Source of the DNA: Pisolithus tinctorius
Taxonomy: Eukaryota; Basidiomycota; Agaricomycetes; Boletales; Pisolithaceae
Direction: 5' to 3'
Length of the DNA stretch: 64,000 bases
Assembly (NCBI GenBank): GCA_024663395.1
Contig: JANFAH010000011.1
Location: 806,001 to 870,000, forward strand
The notes beneath the pieces are model-generated. The model worked only from the letters and a program-made list of their open reading frames with translations, ran no database searches and was not told where the DNA came from. This document shows positions 33,955 to 44,800 of this stretch, in pieces. The translations under genes and the position numbers were made by a program. Every line of letters starts with the position of its first letter. Positions within the stretch are counted from its first letter, which is position 1.

Positions 33955-34677
33955 GCCAATCTTGCATGGCAGAGATCTTGGCAGGGTCCATATGTACTCC
34001 ATTAACACCAACAATCATTCCTAGAAGTCCACCTCTTGTTGCCTGAAGATACATTTCTGGGGTTTGACAAACAAGTCATTCAACTTCAGCCTTCTAAGTA
34101 CCTCCAACATGATCTTGTCATGTTCCTCCTGATTGTCCATTTTTGTAAATATCATTAGGTCATCAATGTAGACAACAAGCACATCTTCCATACTGCCAAA
34201 GATGTTGTTTATCATGTTCTGGAATGTGGTAGGCAAGTTACAAAGCCTGAAGAACATGACCAGGGGCTTGAAAGCACCACAATGGCATATGAAAGCAGCT
34301 TTCCACTTGTCACCTTCTTTGATCCTAATGTTGTTGTACCCCCAATGAAGATCCATCTTCATGAAGAGTTTGCAACCTTTCAACTTGTCAACAAGCTGAG
34401 ATATTAAAGGGAGAGGATATGAGTTTTTCACAGTGTGCTCATTTAAATAGTGGTAGACCTGGACCATGCACTTTTTGCCATCCTTTTTAGGAATGAAGAA
34501 CATGGGAGAGGTCTGCAGGGATTTGCTAGGCCAAATATAACCTTTCTTGAGCTGACCATCAACAAAGTCGCTGACTTCTTGCTGCTCATCAGGGGAGAGA
34601 GGGATCAACCTTCCCTTCTTCAGCACAAATGACTCCTTCAGTTCTATGGCATGGTCCCAAGGTTTCCCAAGTGGCAT
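33955..34677 (-). pseudogene. Reverse transcriptase of Ty3 element 2
   Basis: 219 open codons: WDHAIELKESFVLKKGRL, FIPKKDGKKCMVQVYHYLN, KMDLHWGYNNIRIKEGD, LCNLPTTFQNMINNIF and the catalytic YIDDLMIF. The fragment ends at VDFLGMIVG...DWPI, where copy C inserts. The usual KCRP...Y block has several substitutions, and RLCN replaces the typical GLCNAP. Confidence 0.88.
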
Positions 34678-34865
34678 GCACTCAGATTCCTTTTCTGAAA
34701 AGACTGATAAATATTCATGGTATGCCTTTGGAACAAGTTCCTCAGGGGTTTTATCTGTCTTAGGTTTGTCTGTTCCTAGATTTCGAATCAGGATACATAA
34801 GAGTCCATGGCTTCTCTTTTGAGCTTTTCCACCTTATGTATGAATGAGGATTTTGGTGCCAGCTG

Positions 34866-35258
34866 TCAGCATCTAGCTGGGCACCTTCCCAATCTAACCT
34901 TGCCAGTTTTCCAATCTATCAGTGGGTTGTGCTGATGTAACCAGGTATGTCCCAAGATCATGGTACAACCTCCTAGATCAGTTATCTTGGCAAGAAGTTC
35001 CTCATGATGGTCAAGGTAGGAAACTCTAAGGTGAGCCTGATGCATAATCCTTCCAGCAGAATTAGGCAAGCCATTGTCATTAAATATGTCTACTGCTCTT
35101 GGCAATGCTATCTTTGGAATCTGGCTCCTTTTGACAAAGTCCTTATCTATAAATACTCTGGTAGCACCACTGTCAAGCAGTGTGTTGACCTTGAATACCA
35201 AACTGGCATTCATTTGCAAAACCAAAGGGACTTCCACAGAATCTTTCAAGTTCAGCAT
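34866..35258 (-). pseudogene. Aspartic protease of Ty3 element 2
   Basis: Contains the intact active site LLDSGAT followed by VFIDKDFV and, 60 residues on, MILGHTWLHQHNPLIDW. It would cleave Gag-Pol. It is separated from RT and gag by short spacers with stops. Confidence 0.85.
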
Positions 35259-35659
35259 GCATCAGATTTCAGACCACATGGAGGTCTTTGCACTACTACC
35301 TTCCAGATCCAGGAGATCAAAAGAAACATTTTTTTGTTTTTTGTTGCAAGCAGAATTAAGCAGGCATGGTTTTACATCTGGCCCCAAGCCCTTTTGGGAC
35401 TCCACTTCAGATGATGTAAAAGTAGGAGAAGGAGAAACAGATTCTGAACCATTAAATAACTCCTGTGGTTCTTTGACATCAACAAAGGAGAAACAATTGA
35501 AAGAAACTACTGGTACACTATTTTTGGTGTTTTCATTTTCTGTTTTTATCTTTTCTTTTGTATTTTTAAGCCTGTAAGTAGAGAAAAATCTGTAAGTAAA
35601 AGAGGAGGAAGAAGAATCAGGAACAAACATCTGTACACTAGAGTCTGCAGGACCTGATT

Positions 35660-36664
35660 TCACTGCAGCTCTGATTCTTTTAACTGGTTGATATGAGTGA
35701 TGATCTGCTTGAAGCTCATCCCCTCCATTGCTTTCAGGTGGGGGTTGGGTCCAGTGTCAGTACTTACAGCCCTGACAGGGTGTCCTTGTGGTTGTGCCTG
35801 TTTAGGGCACTTGCTGTGATAGTGACCCTTCAAGCCACATCCAAAACAGGTTATATGGGACTTGTCCTTAGGGGGTCCCTTCCCCTTTCCTTGCCACTGG
35901 GTGGTGCCTATGTCCATAGGGGTGCCAGCCCTGGGCTGCATTCCTGTGGCAGAAAAGCCATGAGGTTGGTTTTGAGGCCATACCCTTGAAGAGGAGGCTG
36001 TCATATAGCAGTGGTTTTCAAAATTGCCAGCCACCAGCTGGAGTTCTGTCATGTATTCCTTGTGGGTGTCTTTTCTTTTCCCCAGATGGTGCATGAGGTG
36101 GAGCACCTCAGGGTTTATTGCCTGTTCAAGGCACAGGATGGCCAAGTCATCGGAAGTGCTTGCCCTAAGCTTCCAACTGTCAAATTCTGCCAAGAAGGCA
36201 TCCATTCAAGACTGTCCTTGCCTCACTTTCTGCATCTTCTTCTGGGCCCAATCCCCATTGTTCATGGGCCAGAAGCAGGAGTTGAGGTTGGCCACCACTT
36301 CATCAATTGTTGGCCAGTTTCCATTTGCCAAGTAGAAATCCAACTTGGCCTGAGCATAGTTGCCAGCAATCAGACCAGTCATCTGGGTCCAGAATGCCAT
36401 GCAGTCCTGACTTGTATAGTGGTGGACAGCTGCTTTACAGAAGGCCCTCATCTTGATGACCTATTCCTCATACTTTGCCATGGATCCATCAAAGGTTCCA
36501 GGCTCAGCTACACCCCTTTTCATGGGGTCAAAGTTGTTGGTTTGTGCCAGAGCTGGTGTGGGTATATATTGTTACATGGCTTGTGCCATTGCTGCTGCCA
36601 TTGCCTGTACCATGGCATAATCAACCTGCAGCAGCTGGAGCTGGTTGGGGTCCATTTCTACTAG
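35660..36664 (-). pseudogene. Gag of Ty3 element 2
   Basis: Two open blocks: capsid-like AFWTQMTGLIAGNYAQAKL and DAFLAEFDSWKLRASTSDDL, followed by a CCHC knuckle CFGCGLKGHYHSKC and HPVRAVSTD. A stop after RQGQS splits the frame. The N-terminal region (about 36450-36660) includes a Met/Ala/Gln-rich segment. Confidence 0.82.
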
Positions 36665-37418
36665 TTAGTGAGACCAGGTGATGAAGGGGGTGGCAGATGG
36701 AATGACAGTTCTGAAGACTGTAAGGGATGTTGAAGACAACCCTGAGTCTGTTCAGGTTGGGGGAGGGCAAAGGAGAGGAGTAAACAAGCTCTGGAGTTAC
36801 CTCACAGAATCGCTCAAGAGGGGGAAGGGGAGGGGGGGTGAGCAGGGACAGTGAGTGTGAAAGGCACAGAGTAGAGAGTTCCCTTTTGTAAGGGAGGAAC
36901 CTAAGAGGGAGACAAAGCTCAACCTCTTCCTTCTTGATGGCAGGAATGGTGGTAAAGTAAAAGTATTGTAGGTGTACTACTTGCTGATGATGTTCAAGAC
37001 CACTAAACACATAGTCTGTTCACTATTGCACACCTGATCAACCTCCTAGAGATAGGGAGGGACCAGCCTGGCACACTGAGCAAACTATGGTGGATGCAAG
37101 AACATTGACTATGGGTCTACCTCTGCTGCCATGTGGGAACTATGACTATGTATGGCTCAGCTGCTTTGGACCTTGCAGGCCCTCTTGATCAAGTGTTGCC
37201 CTACATTCACTGAGCTTGACCTTGGGATCATGTATGTACATAATGTAAAACTCCCTAAGACATTTGCCCAACTGGCTCTGTCACTTGGGCACTCTCAGTC
37301 ACACTGATGGAGGCAAAAAGAAACTACAGGCAGAACTGCCCACTATGAGTATCATACTGCTGTTGACCCTTGGCACCAGGTATGAAGGGATAGGGGAGAA
37401 GTTGTAATCTAGTTTGAG
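36665..37418 (-). other. Leader of Ty3 element 2
   Basis: Between the 5' LTR and gag. It contains polypurine/polypyrimidine runs (about 36760-36850) but no coding motif. No primer-binding site was recognised with confidence. Confidence 0.4.
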
Positions 37419-37816
37419 TGAAGCAACCAAAGACATGAGTCTTCTCAGCTATCACTTCAAACCAGAGAGTATGGGAGTGGAACCTGTTGATTGAGGGACA
37501 AGCTCAAAATGAACTAGATTAGAGAAGCTGGCTATGACAAACGATGGGACTTATATACTGCCTTACTGTTTGTATGTACTGCCACAAGAGAACATTCAAG
37601 AAAGAAGTAAACAAAAGAGAAAACTATGCTATTGGATGAATGCAAACATGTGGTGTCAGTGAGGCATGGCCTTACTAAGTATCATGTAAGCATGGAAGAG
37701 TAAGCAAAGGAAAAGTCTGAGATGACTAAGCATCCCTGAAGCGCAACCCTAACCAGAGAATGGATATATATAGGCAACTAGGAAACATGGGAGTGAAAAG
37801 TCTACCAGTTGTTATG
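37419..37816 (-). repeat. 5' LTR of Ty3 element 2
   Basis: 398 bp, partner of 17401-17798. In this copy the terminal dinucleotide has become TG (TTATG versus TTACA). AAGTG follows at 37817-37821. Confidence 0.88.
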
Positions 37817-39437
37817 AAGTGAGCATGTCAATGGTTCTTAGCACCTGTGTACAGCATTCTGATTTTCATCATATCTCCACCATTTCCAAAGATATTGACT
37901 CCATTCTGACACTTGCTTAAAGTGCTCAGCCATGCAATTCTGTCTTCCAAATTTGGAGAGGATCCTTGCACCCTACACATTTCTACAGCACTCCATCCAT
38001 CAGATGCTCATTTCACTAAGTCCATCAGAAATGGCCACCTCTTCATTGATCATCTTGCTTGTCACATTTGCCAGAGACAGTGGCTATGTATATCTGCCAG
38101 GCATTCCCACCAGCTTCCATCCTGAAGCCCCCTGGTTCATCCTGTTGTTGTCAGCCCCATCCTGTCCCATGCAGCTTGGTCAGCATGTTCTCCTTGTCAG
38201 TATGACTTCCAGAATGACATTCTTTGGTTGCCTCAGGTCTGTCACTTGGTTAGAAAGGTCTTATGTGGTTGTTTTGGTCTCCCCACTTGATGAAGCATAA
38301 GGATTGTTCCTCCCTGCTCCCTGCTCCATCTTTATTCCAATCTTGTCCATCATTCTCCCCACATTGTGACAGCTGCAGCATAGTCTACTGTTCTCCAGCC
38401 TCCCTGATCACATCCACGATGAGTATGATGTGCATCTTGCCTTCTTACTGCAAGATCCAGCAGAAGACATCCCTCCTTCTCCCTCTCCTCCACCAGAGCC
38501 CCATTTGTGAAGTATTTATTGACTTCACTGAGAGGATGAAAGGGTGGGAGATGTGATCACCTATGCTCCCATTGCCCCACAGACCCCCAATGCCCTAGCC
38601 CTTTGACACCTGACTCATGCCCTTCAATTCTGGAATTAATACTTCCCTATCTGGAAACACCATCCATCTGTCATGCCATCTTTGGATCTAGAGATGTCTC
38701 TGCTGAGATCTGACTTGCATCACCACCCCCTAATGTGATATCAGTCTGCTTACTCAGTTTCTGCCATTATTTGACTCATTCAGTGATATTTTGACTGTCC
38801 TTGACTCATTTATTGCCAATACTTACCAATCCCCCTTGCTTGCTTACTTCTCATTTCTCACTTACTCATCATGATTACTCAGTCCTTACTCATTACTTAC
38901 CAAGTGTTTATGCCTTGTTTGTCATAAGCTGTGCTCCCCCCCACAGTATATAAACCCCTATGTACTCAGCTACAACCAAGTGAATCAGAAGTCATTCACC
39001 AGTCAGTTCAGTTCAGCTCAGACATAACTTGTCATCAACAGTTGAGGCTCCATGAAGGGGTCTATCTGTCATCATTCATATCCTTGGTAGTTGAGGCTCA
39101 TTCAGAAGGGTCTATCTACCACCATTCTTTATCTGAAGTATCATCTGTGCTTAGTCATTCCTCCACTCCTGTGTAACTCATCACTGATTTGTGCCAGGAG
39201 CACATCCCATTGAAGCTCATCAGTCTATTCAGCATCCCCCTCTCAGTCAGCATCCATTCATCTTCTCCTGTGTAACTTGTTGACAACTTGCACTAGGAGC
39301 ACCTACTATTGAAGTTCTCCCCCACATTAGATCTTTCTGCACTCCAGGTTCCACAGAGGCAAGCCACTGCTTGCTCTTATTTGTCTTTTGTGTTGGTTTT
39401 GGTTGGTTTCCACCACCTTTCCACACTTTGACTCACA
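37817..39437 (+). mobile_element. 1.85-kb TG...CA repeat, copy D, right part
   Basis: Resumes the repeat exactly where 17400 left off, after duplication of AAGTG, and ends TTTGACTCACA. It contains a TATA-like AGTATATAAAC near 38946. The outer flanks do not match: ATGA lies before 17211 and TCCA after 39437. Confidence 0.85.
38031..38300 (+). pseudogene. ORF of the 1.85-kb repeat, copy D (truncated)
   Basis: Starts MATSSLIILLVTFARDSGY and stops at a TAA after DEA. Further on, the CGA-to-TGA stop seen in copy C is also present (near 38365). Confidence 0.55.
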
Positions 39438-39487
39438 TCCATAGTAAGATGTACTGCTGTTGTAACATAAAGATGGGCCCTTCAATA
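39438..39487. repeat. 43-bp tandem array, left piece
   Basis: About one unit of the array that continues at 41071, separated from it by the Tc1 element. It shares TAGTAAGATGTA and AACATAAAGATGGGCCC with the main part. Confidence 0.7.
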
Positions 39488-39489
39488 TA

Positions 39490-41068
39490 CAGTAGCTCAA
39501 AAAACTGACTGCATGTTTGGACATTTTTCACTAAAGTCAATACTGCCCCATATCCCCTAACCTAGGCCCTAACCTATAAGTGTATGAAATAAAGCCCTTA
39601 CCATTGGCTCTCTATTGGTGCAGGGGTCAAGGGTTTTGGATAAGGTTTGATCAAATGGCAGCCATTTCAAAATGATGACTCATGTGGTCAGTATTTTGAC
39701 TTTAGGTTTCAATTACATATATTAGACCCTGGCATACTGTAATATTAGTACATACATTTGGTATTGGTTCTATTATGTCACCTTTATGTAATTGAGTGTC
39801 AGGCACTATACATAAACCCCACCATCACTATGAAACCCATCTCTGCATCTCAAAGAAAGAGCAACATATCTCTCTCCTCTCTTGATCTTTCCACCAGGAA
39901 AATTGCTTCCAAAAATGGCTTAGGGCAGTCTACAGTATGCCAGGTCCTTCAGAAACTCCAGCCAGAGAGGACTAGGCTTTGTGGTGGCCATCCATTAAAG
40001 ATTACCCCTACCAACAAAAGGGCTATTGTTCAGCAAATCATTACTGGCAAGGCCAAAAATGCTGTCCATGCCATTCAATTCATCAATTCTCTTATTGATA
40101 CTCCTGTCTGCCACAGACTGTTAGAAATAGCCTCAAGGAAGCCTCTGTAAAGGGTGTGGTCAAGAAAAAGAAGCCCTTAATGGACACAAGAAGAGAAGGC
40201 TAGCTGTTGCTCTCAAGTACCAGAATTGGACTGTGGAGGACTGGATGAGAGTTATATGGTCAGATGAGACCTAAATACATAGGACTGGGTCAGATGGGCA
40301 AGAGTATGTGTGGAAAAAGAAGAGTGAAGGGCTAATTGCTAGAGAGGTCAAGGGTACAGTTAAGTTTGGAAGTGGTTCACTGATGGTATGGGGCTGCAGA
40401 AGGTGGAATGGAGAAGGGGTGTTGAGTGAGGTGGAAGGATGGATGGATGCTGAACAGTATGTGGGCATTTTGGAGCAGGGGCTGCTGCAAATCTTGCAAG
40501 ATTCTGGAATTCCAGAAGGTCATATAATCTTTCATCAAGATAATGGCCCCAAGCACACCTCCAGGAGAGCCCAAAGTTGGTTGGAAGAACAGGAAATCAA
40601 CTTTCTGGACTGGCCTGCACAATCTCCAGACTGTAATCCCATTGAACATACTTGGAATCACCTCAAGAGATGCCTCTCAGGTTATGAGAGTGCTCCTACA
40701 GTCATTCACTGACTGTGGGAAAGAGTGGGGGAAGAGTGGGGGAAGATTGATGAGGAGCAGTGTCAAAAATGGATAGAAAGCATGCCCAGAAGGATTGAAG
40801 CAGTTATGAGGGCCAAAGGAGCTCATATGAAGTACTAGATACTTAAATTGATATAAAGTCAAAAAATTGACTGCATGAGTCATCATTTTGAAATGGCTGC
40901 CATTTGATCAAACCTTATCCAAAACCCTTGACCCCTGCACCAATAGAGAGCCAATGGTAAGGGCTTTATTTCATACACTTATAGGTTAGGGCCTAGGTTA
41001 GGGGATATGGGGCAGTATTGACTTTAGTGAAAAATGTCCAAACATGTGGTCAGTTTTTTGAGCCACTG
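39490..41068 (+). mobile_element. Tc1/mariner element with about 216-bp terminal inverted repeats
   Basis: 1,579 bp, with TA on both sides (39488-39489 and 41069-41070). The ends read CAGTAGCTCAAAAAACTGAC and, on the other strand, CAGTGGCTCAAAAAACTGAC. The inverted repeats extend to about 39705 and from about 40853 with very few differences. The inner end of each repeat carries an inverted version of its own outer end. A degenerate transposase lies between. Confidence 0.92.
39830..40838 (+). pseudogene. Tc1-type (DD34E) transposase
   Basis: ATG 39830. The N-terminal helix-turn-helix reads LDLSTRKIASKNGLGQSTV. After a frame break near 40140, the catalytic region gives SDET (first Asp, followed by a stop), VWKKKSEG, LMVWGC, IIFHQDNGPKHTSRRA (second Asp) and SPDCNPIEHTWNHLK (Glu). 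The C-terminal helix ends with IEAVMRAKGAHMKY. At least three disabling changes are present, so it cannot move without help. Confidence 0.85.
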
Positions 41069-41070
41069 TA

Positions 41071-41506
41071 TATCATTTACAGCATCACAACACATGGACA
41101 GGCCTTTCAGAAAGATCATTTATATCATCACAACATAAAGATGGGCCCATCAGTAATATCATTTACATTGTCACAACAGATGGATGGGCCCATTTAGTAA
41201 GATACACCCCTGTCACAACATAAAGACAGGCCTGTCAGTAATATCAATTACATCATCACAACACATGGATGAGCCCATCCATAGCAAGATGTATGCCTGT
41301 TGCAACATAAAGACAGGCCCATCAGTAATAACATTTACAATGTCACAACACATGTCTAGTAAGATGCACCCCTGTCACAACATAAAGACAGGCCCATCAG
41401 TAATATCATTTATAGTGTCACAACATATGGAAGGGCCCTTCAGCAGTATCATTTATATGGTCACAACACAAGGACAGGCCCTTCAGTAATATCTTTTATA
41501 TCGCCA
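41071..41506. repeat. 43-bp tandem array, main part (about 10 units)
   Basis: Units end in GTCACAAC or TCACAAC, and two unit types tend to alternate: one with ATAAAGACAGGCCCATCAGT and one with ACATGGATGGGCCCAT. It lies between the Tc1 element and the Helitron and could be part of the Helitron's terminal region. Confidence 0.75.
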
Positions 41507-41828
41507 CAAAACTATTGAAAAAGGGTGCTGTAGGCAACCTCAGTAGTTACCTTGCTTGCAAGGTTTCTACCAGGGTCATAAATGCATGGGAACCAACTCA
41601 CCACAGAAATTCTTTCCATTTCTGGTGTCCAATGCAGATCCATATTTCATAAGCACCCAACACACAACTACAACTCCACAGGAAGCATCCAATGCACCAT
41701 GCACAACTGTGAGAACATTATTGTGGTGTTCGTCCAATGTACAACTGCGAGAGCTTGACAGTAAAGTTTATTGTACAGTAATTGATCCGAGATACAAATG
41801 CAAAAGCTGAATAGCAAAGTCCACTGTA
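41507..41828. other. Spacer downstream of the Helitron gene
   Basis: Short imperfect repeats (CACAACTGTGAGA, ACAACTGCGAGAG) but no gene. The Helitron 3' end (CTRR after a hairpin) should be near here; I could not fix it. Confidence 0.35.
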
Positions 41829-44800
41829 CTAGACCCTTGCAGAGATCTCCTCCCACCAATGCTTTGTGTGTAAATCTAGTCCATCTAGCTGATCATCTTC
41901 TGCCAGGAGTTCTGGAGAATGAGAGGCCTGGAATACTTTGTCATTGAAATTATGCAAGAGTCAGATAGTATCCTGTCTGGAGATTCTAGAAAGTGCGACA
42001 TATAGATTGAACAGATTGAGACCACCAGTGGGGGGTGTAGCGATATCCACAAGTATGCAAGGGATGGTCTGGCCTTGTGCTTGGTAATCCATAAATGCAT
42101 ATGTGGCAATCATCAGATACTGACAACATTTGAAGAGATGTGTCACCATGTGGCTGTCAGGTCCATTGCATTTGATTTGAATGTTCTTTTCCAGTGGCTC
42201 GATGGGTATCATGGCTTGATTGAGTTCAGGCAGTTTTGACATGCGAGTACAGTCCAGTTTGACCAGTACATATGGAGGGGGATGTGTCAGTTCCATGAGA
42301 AGTCCACTACTGCGAGGGACAGATTCATCAGGATGGAGGATAATATGTACTATGGTGCCACATGCACCATTGGTGATGTCAAGGTCTGTCTGCACATTTT
42401 GCATGACCATCACCTTCATACCCACTGAGATATCCACCTTGTCAGGGAGATCACTCTTCTGTTGCCATGTCTGTTCCCCTTTGCCACTTCATCTGGTGGC
42501 AAGAGCATATCATTCAGCCAGCATGAGAGGTTGGCCTTTGATAGTGTCCATGGTTGTAGTCGTGAACATGTAGCTGTTTTTTTTTTGTGGGCATGATTGA
42601 GTACTGCAATCTCATTCCACAATTGTTGAATGGCATGATGGGGCATAACAAGAGATGCATCGCACCATGGAGTTGTTGAGAAATCAGTGGGCATGCAGGC
42701 AGGATTGGTGAGTACAAGGGATCGCAACATCTCCATATGATGTGCTTGAACATGGCTGGAGTGCAGGTGCTGGAGAAAGTCATGCCAGACAGTATCAGTG
42801 ATGTGTATCTGCTCTCAGAGCACAACAACTGTTTCAAATTCTTCATATATGGCATGCCTGAGCTCAGGAAGTGTACAATCATGTTGGTTTGTAGTTGGGT
42901 AATACAGCACCTCAGTGGGTCCAACTGCAACAGGTGGAAATTGATGGAAATCACCACACATTATAACACTGATGCCACTGAATGAATGATCACTCATGTG
43001 CTGCCCTGCCACCATTTTCCCTATACCAATGTTGCATGATAACTGTGCCAGGAAAGTTTTGCCCAGCATTGACATCTTGTCCATGATGAGGTACTGGTAT
43101 GTCCTCCAAAAATCCTGTAACTTCACCCTCACCTGAGCACTCAAAGGTTCGGATCTAGACCATGACATCATCCTGATGGTGTGCATCATCTTTCCATCAA
43201 TGAGAGAGGCAGCAACTCCAGTATATGCTGCCTTGATGAGGATGTGGTGTGCTCGTCGATGTGTGAAGTACTGTGTGATAGATTGAGTTACTTTCAACTT
43301 CCCTGTGCCACCCTCCCCATGAGTGAGCATGCACAGTGGGGGTGGATCGTGTCCACACAACCACTGGTCAACATGCTAGGTGACTATATCATATGCACAA
43401 TGTTGGTCTGCTCTGAGCATTGATGGGTCCAAGGCAGCTAATGCAGTCTCTGCCACTTCTGTGCTGTCTGTGGGTGACAGGTTTTCTGGTAAGTCATGGG
43501 GATCCAGTGGGACAACACTGGGAGGAACATCAGATGGGGAAGGCAAAGAAGAGGTGGTATCTATCATTGCATTTTGTGACTGAACATCCCATGCCATGAG
43601 ATTGTTCCAGGTCAACAAATTCCACAGGTCATTTTCATCTGCATGAGATATGCCAGACATCAACACTTCCACACCGCCAACATTGTGAATACACTCTTGA
43701 TCCATCCATGTCAGCTTGACATCATCAGGAAAGACTTTCATGATCTTTGAAGCTTGTACAGCCAGATGTCCATGTAGTTCTTCCTGCCATGGTGTTTGTC
43801 CTGTGATAATAGCAGCTAATCCTTGTTTGGTGAGTTGCTGTTCACCCATGCTGTGTGTGAATGCCCCATCCTCCTGCAAAGGATCCTCACAATTTAAATT
43901 ATCTGCAAGATCATGGGGTGGGTCTTGCACATACTGCACCTGCTGCTCCTGTGCCAATTTCTCACAGTGGTGAAAATATTGCACCCCAGAGATGATGTGG
44001 TGTATTTGGGTGGGTGCCAATGCCAGGAACATGTTCAAGGCATAACATGTTCAAGGCATGTTCCCATGTCTTGTGAGATCCCTTGAGGTCAGTTCCAAGG
44101 TCCTGCCATGGTTTTAGTAGCATAAACATCAAGGCACAGTAAAATGCATGACAATCAGGATCATCCTGCATTGGGAAGTAGTGCCCAATGAAGTTTGGCA
44201 GAGTGTGATGTGTCTGGATGAACAATGCATTCCTTCTGTTCAAATCTCAGGTGCATCAGCTGGTATTGTATACAAGCATGCTGCAGATGGCCATGTTGTT
44301 GGACAGCCACTGGCACTGCAGCTTCAGTGCTTGAGGCAGTATCAGTGCTCCTGTGCAATCCCCTTTTGCACTCATACATGTCTATAAAGAACTGCAACAC
44401 ATTCATCTGCTTGAGATTGTTGCTATGGTAGATGTAATCTGTAACCTGACATTTTGGATACAGGAGGCCTTGGGAATTGGTGTCGAGCATGATGACATCT
44501 TGAGCATCCTCCTGATGGACATCACATTCAACACCAGTCCTGCAATCAAGGATGATGGAAGGTCCTACCTCAAACATCTCTTGGGTTTGCTGTGGTATCA
44601 TGGCAGCTGCCTGGGCATTTGCATGCATCTTGCTGAGACATGGATGCCTCTGGAGTTAATGCACACATCTGTCTATGAATGCAGAACAGACCCACCTTGC
44701 CTTTTCATCTGTGGCCTGTGTCAACAAGGTGGGATGTGTCACTGATAATTTCCTCATGAAGCTTGACCAGTATATAGGCATATAGTGGTGTGACTGGTAG

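Larger units (their letters stand above)
17401..37816 (-). mobile_element. Ty3/Gypsy element 2 (20.4 kb with nested insertions)
   Basis: A chromodomain Ty3/Gypsy retrotransposon on the minus strand. It is bounded by two 398-bp LTRs and a 5-bp duplication AAGTG (17396-17400 and 37817-37821). On the minus strand the order is gag, protease, reverse transcriptase, RNase H, integrase and chromodomain, which is the Ty3 order. A purine tract (rc of 17799-17812, AGGAGGGGATAG) abuts the 3' LTR. Two later insertions split pol: repeat copy C between RT and its thumb, and Ty3 element 1 between RNase H and integrase. Without them the element is about 6.4 kb. Many stops make it non-autonomous today. Confidence 0.9.
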
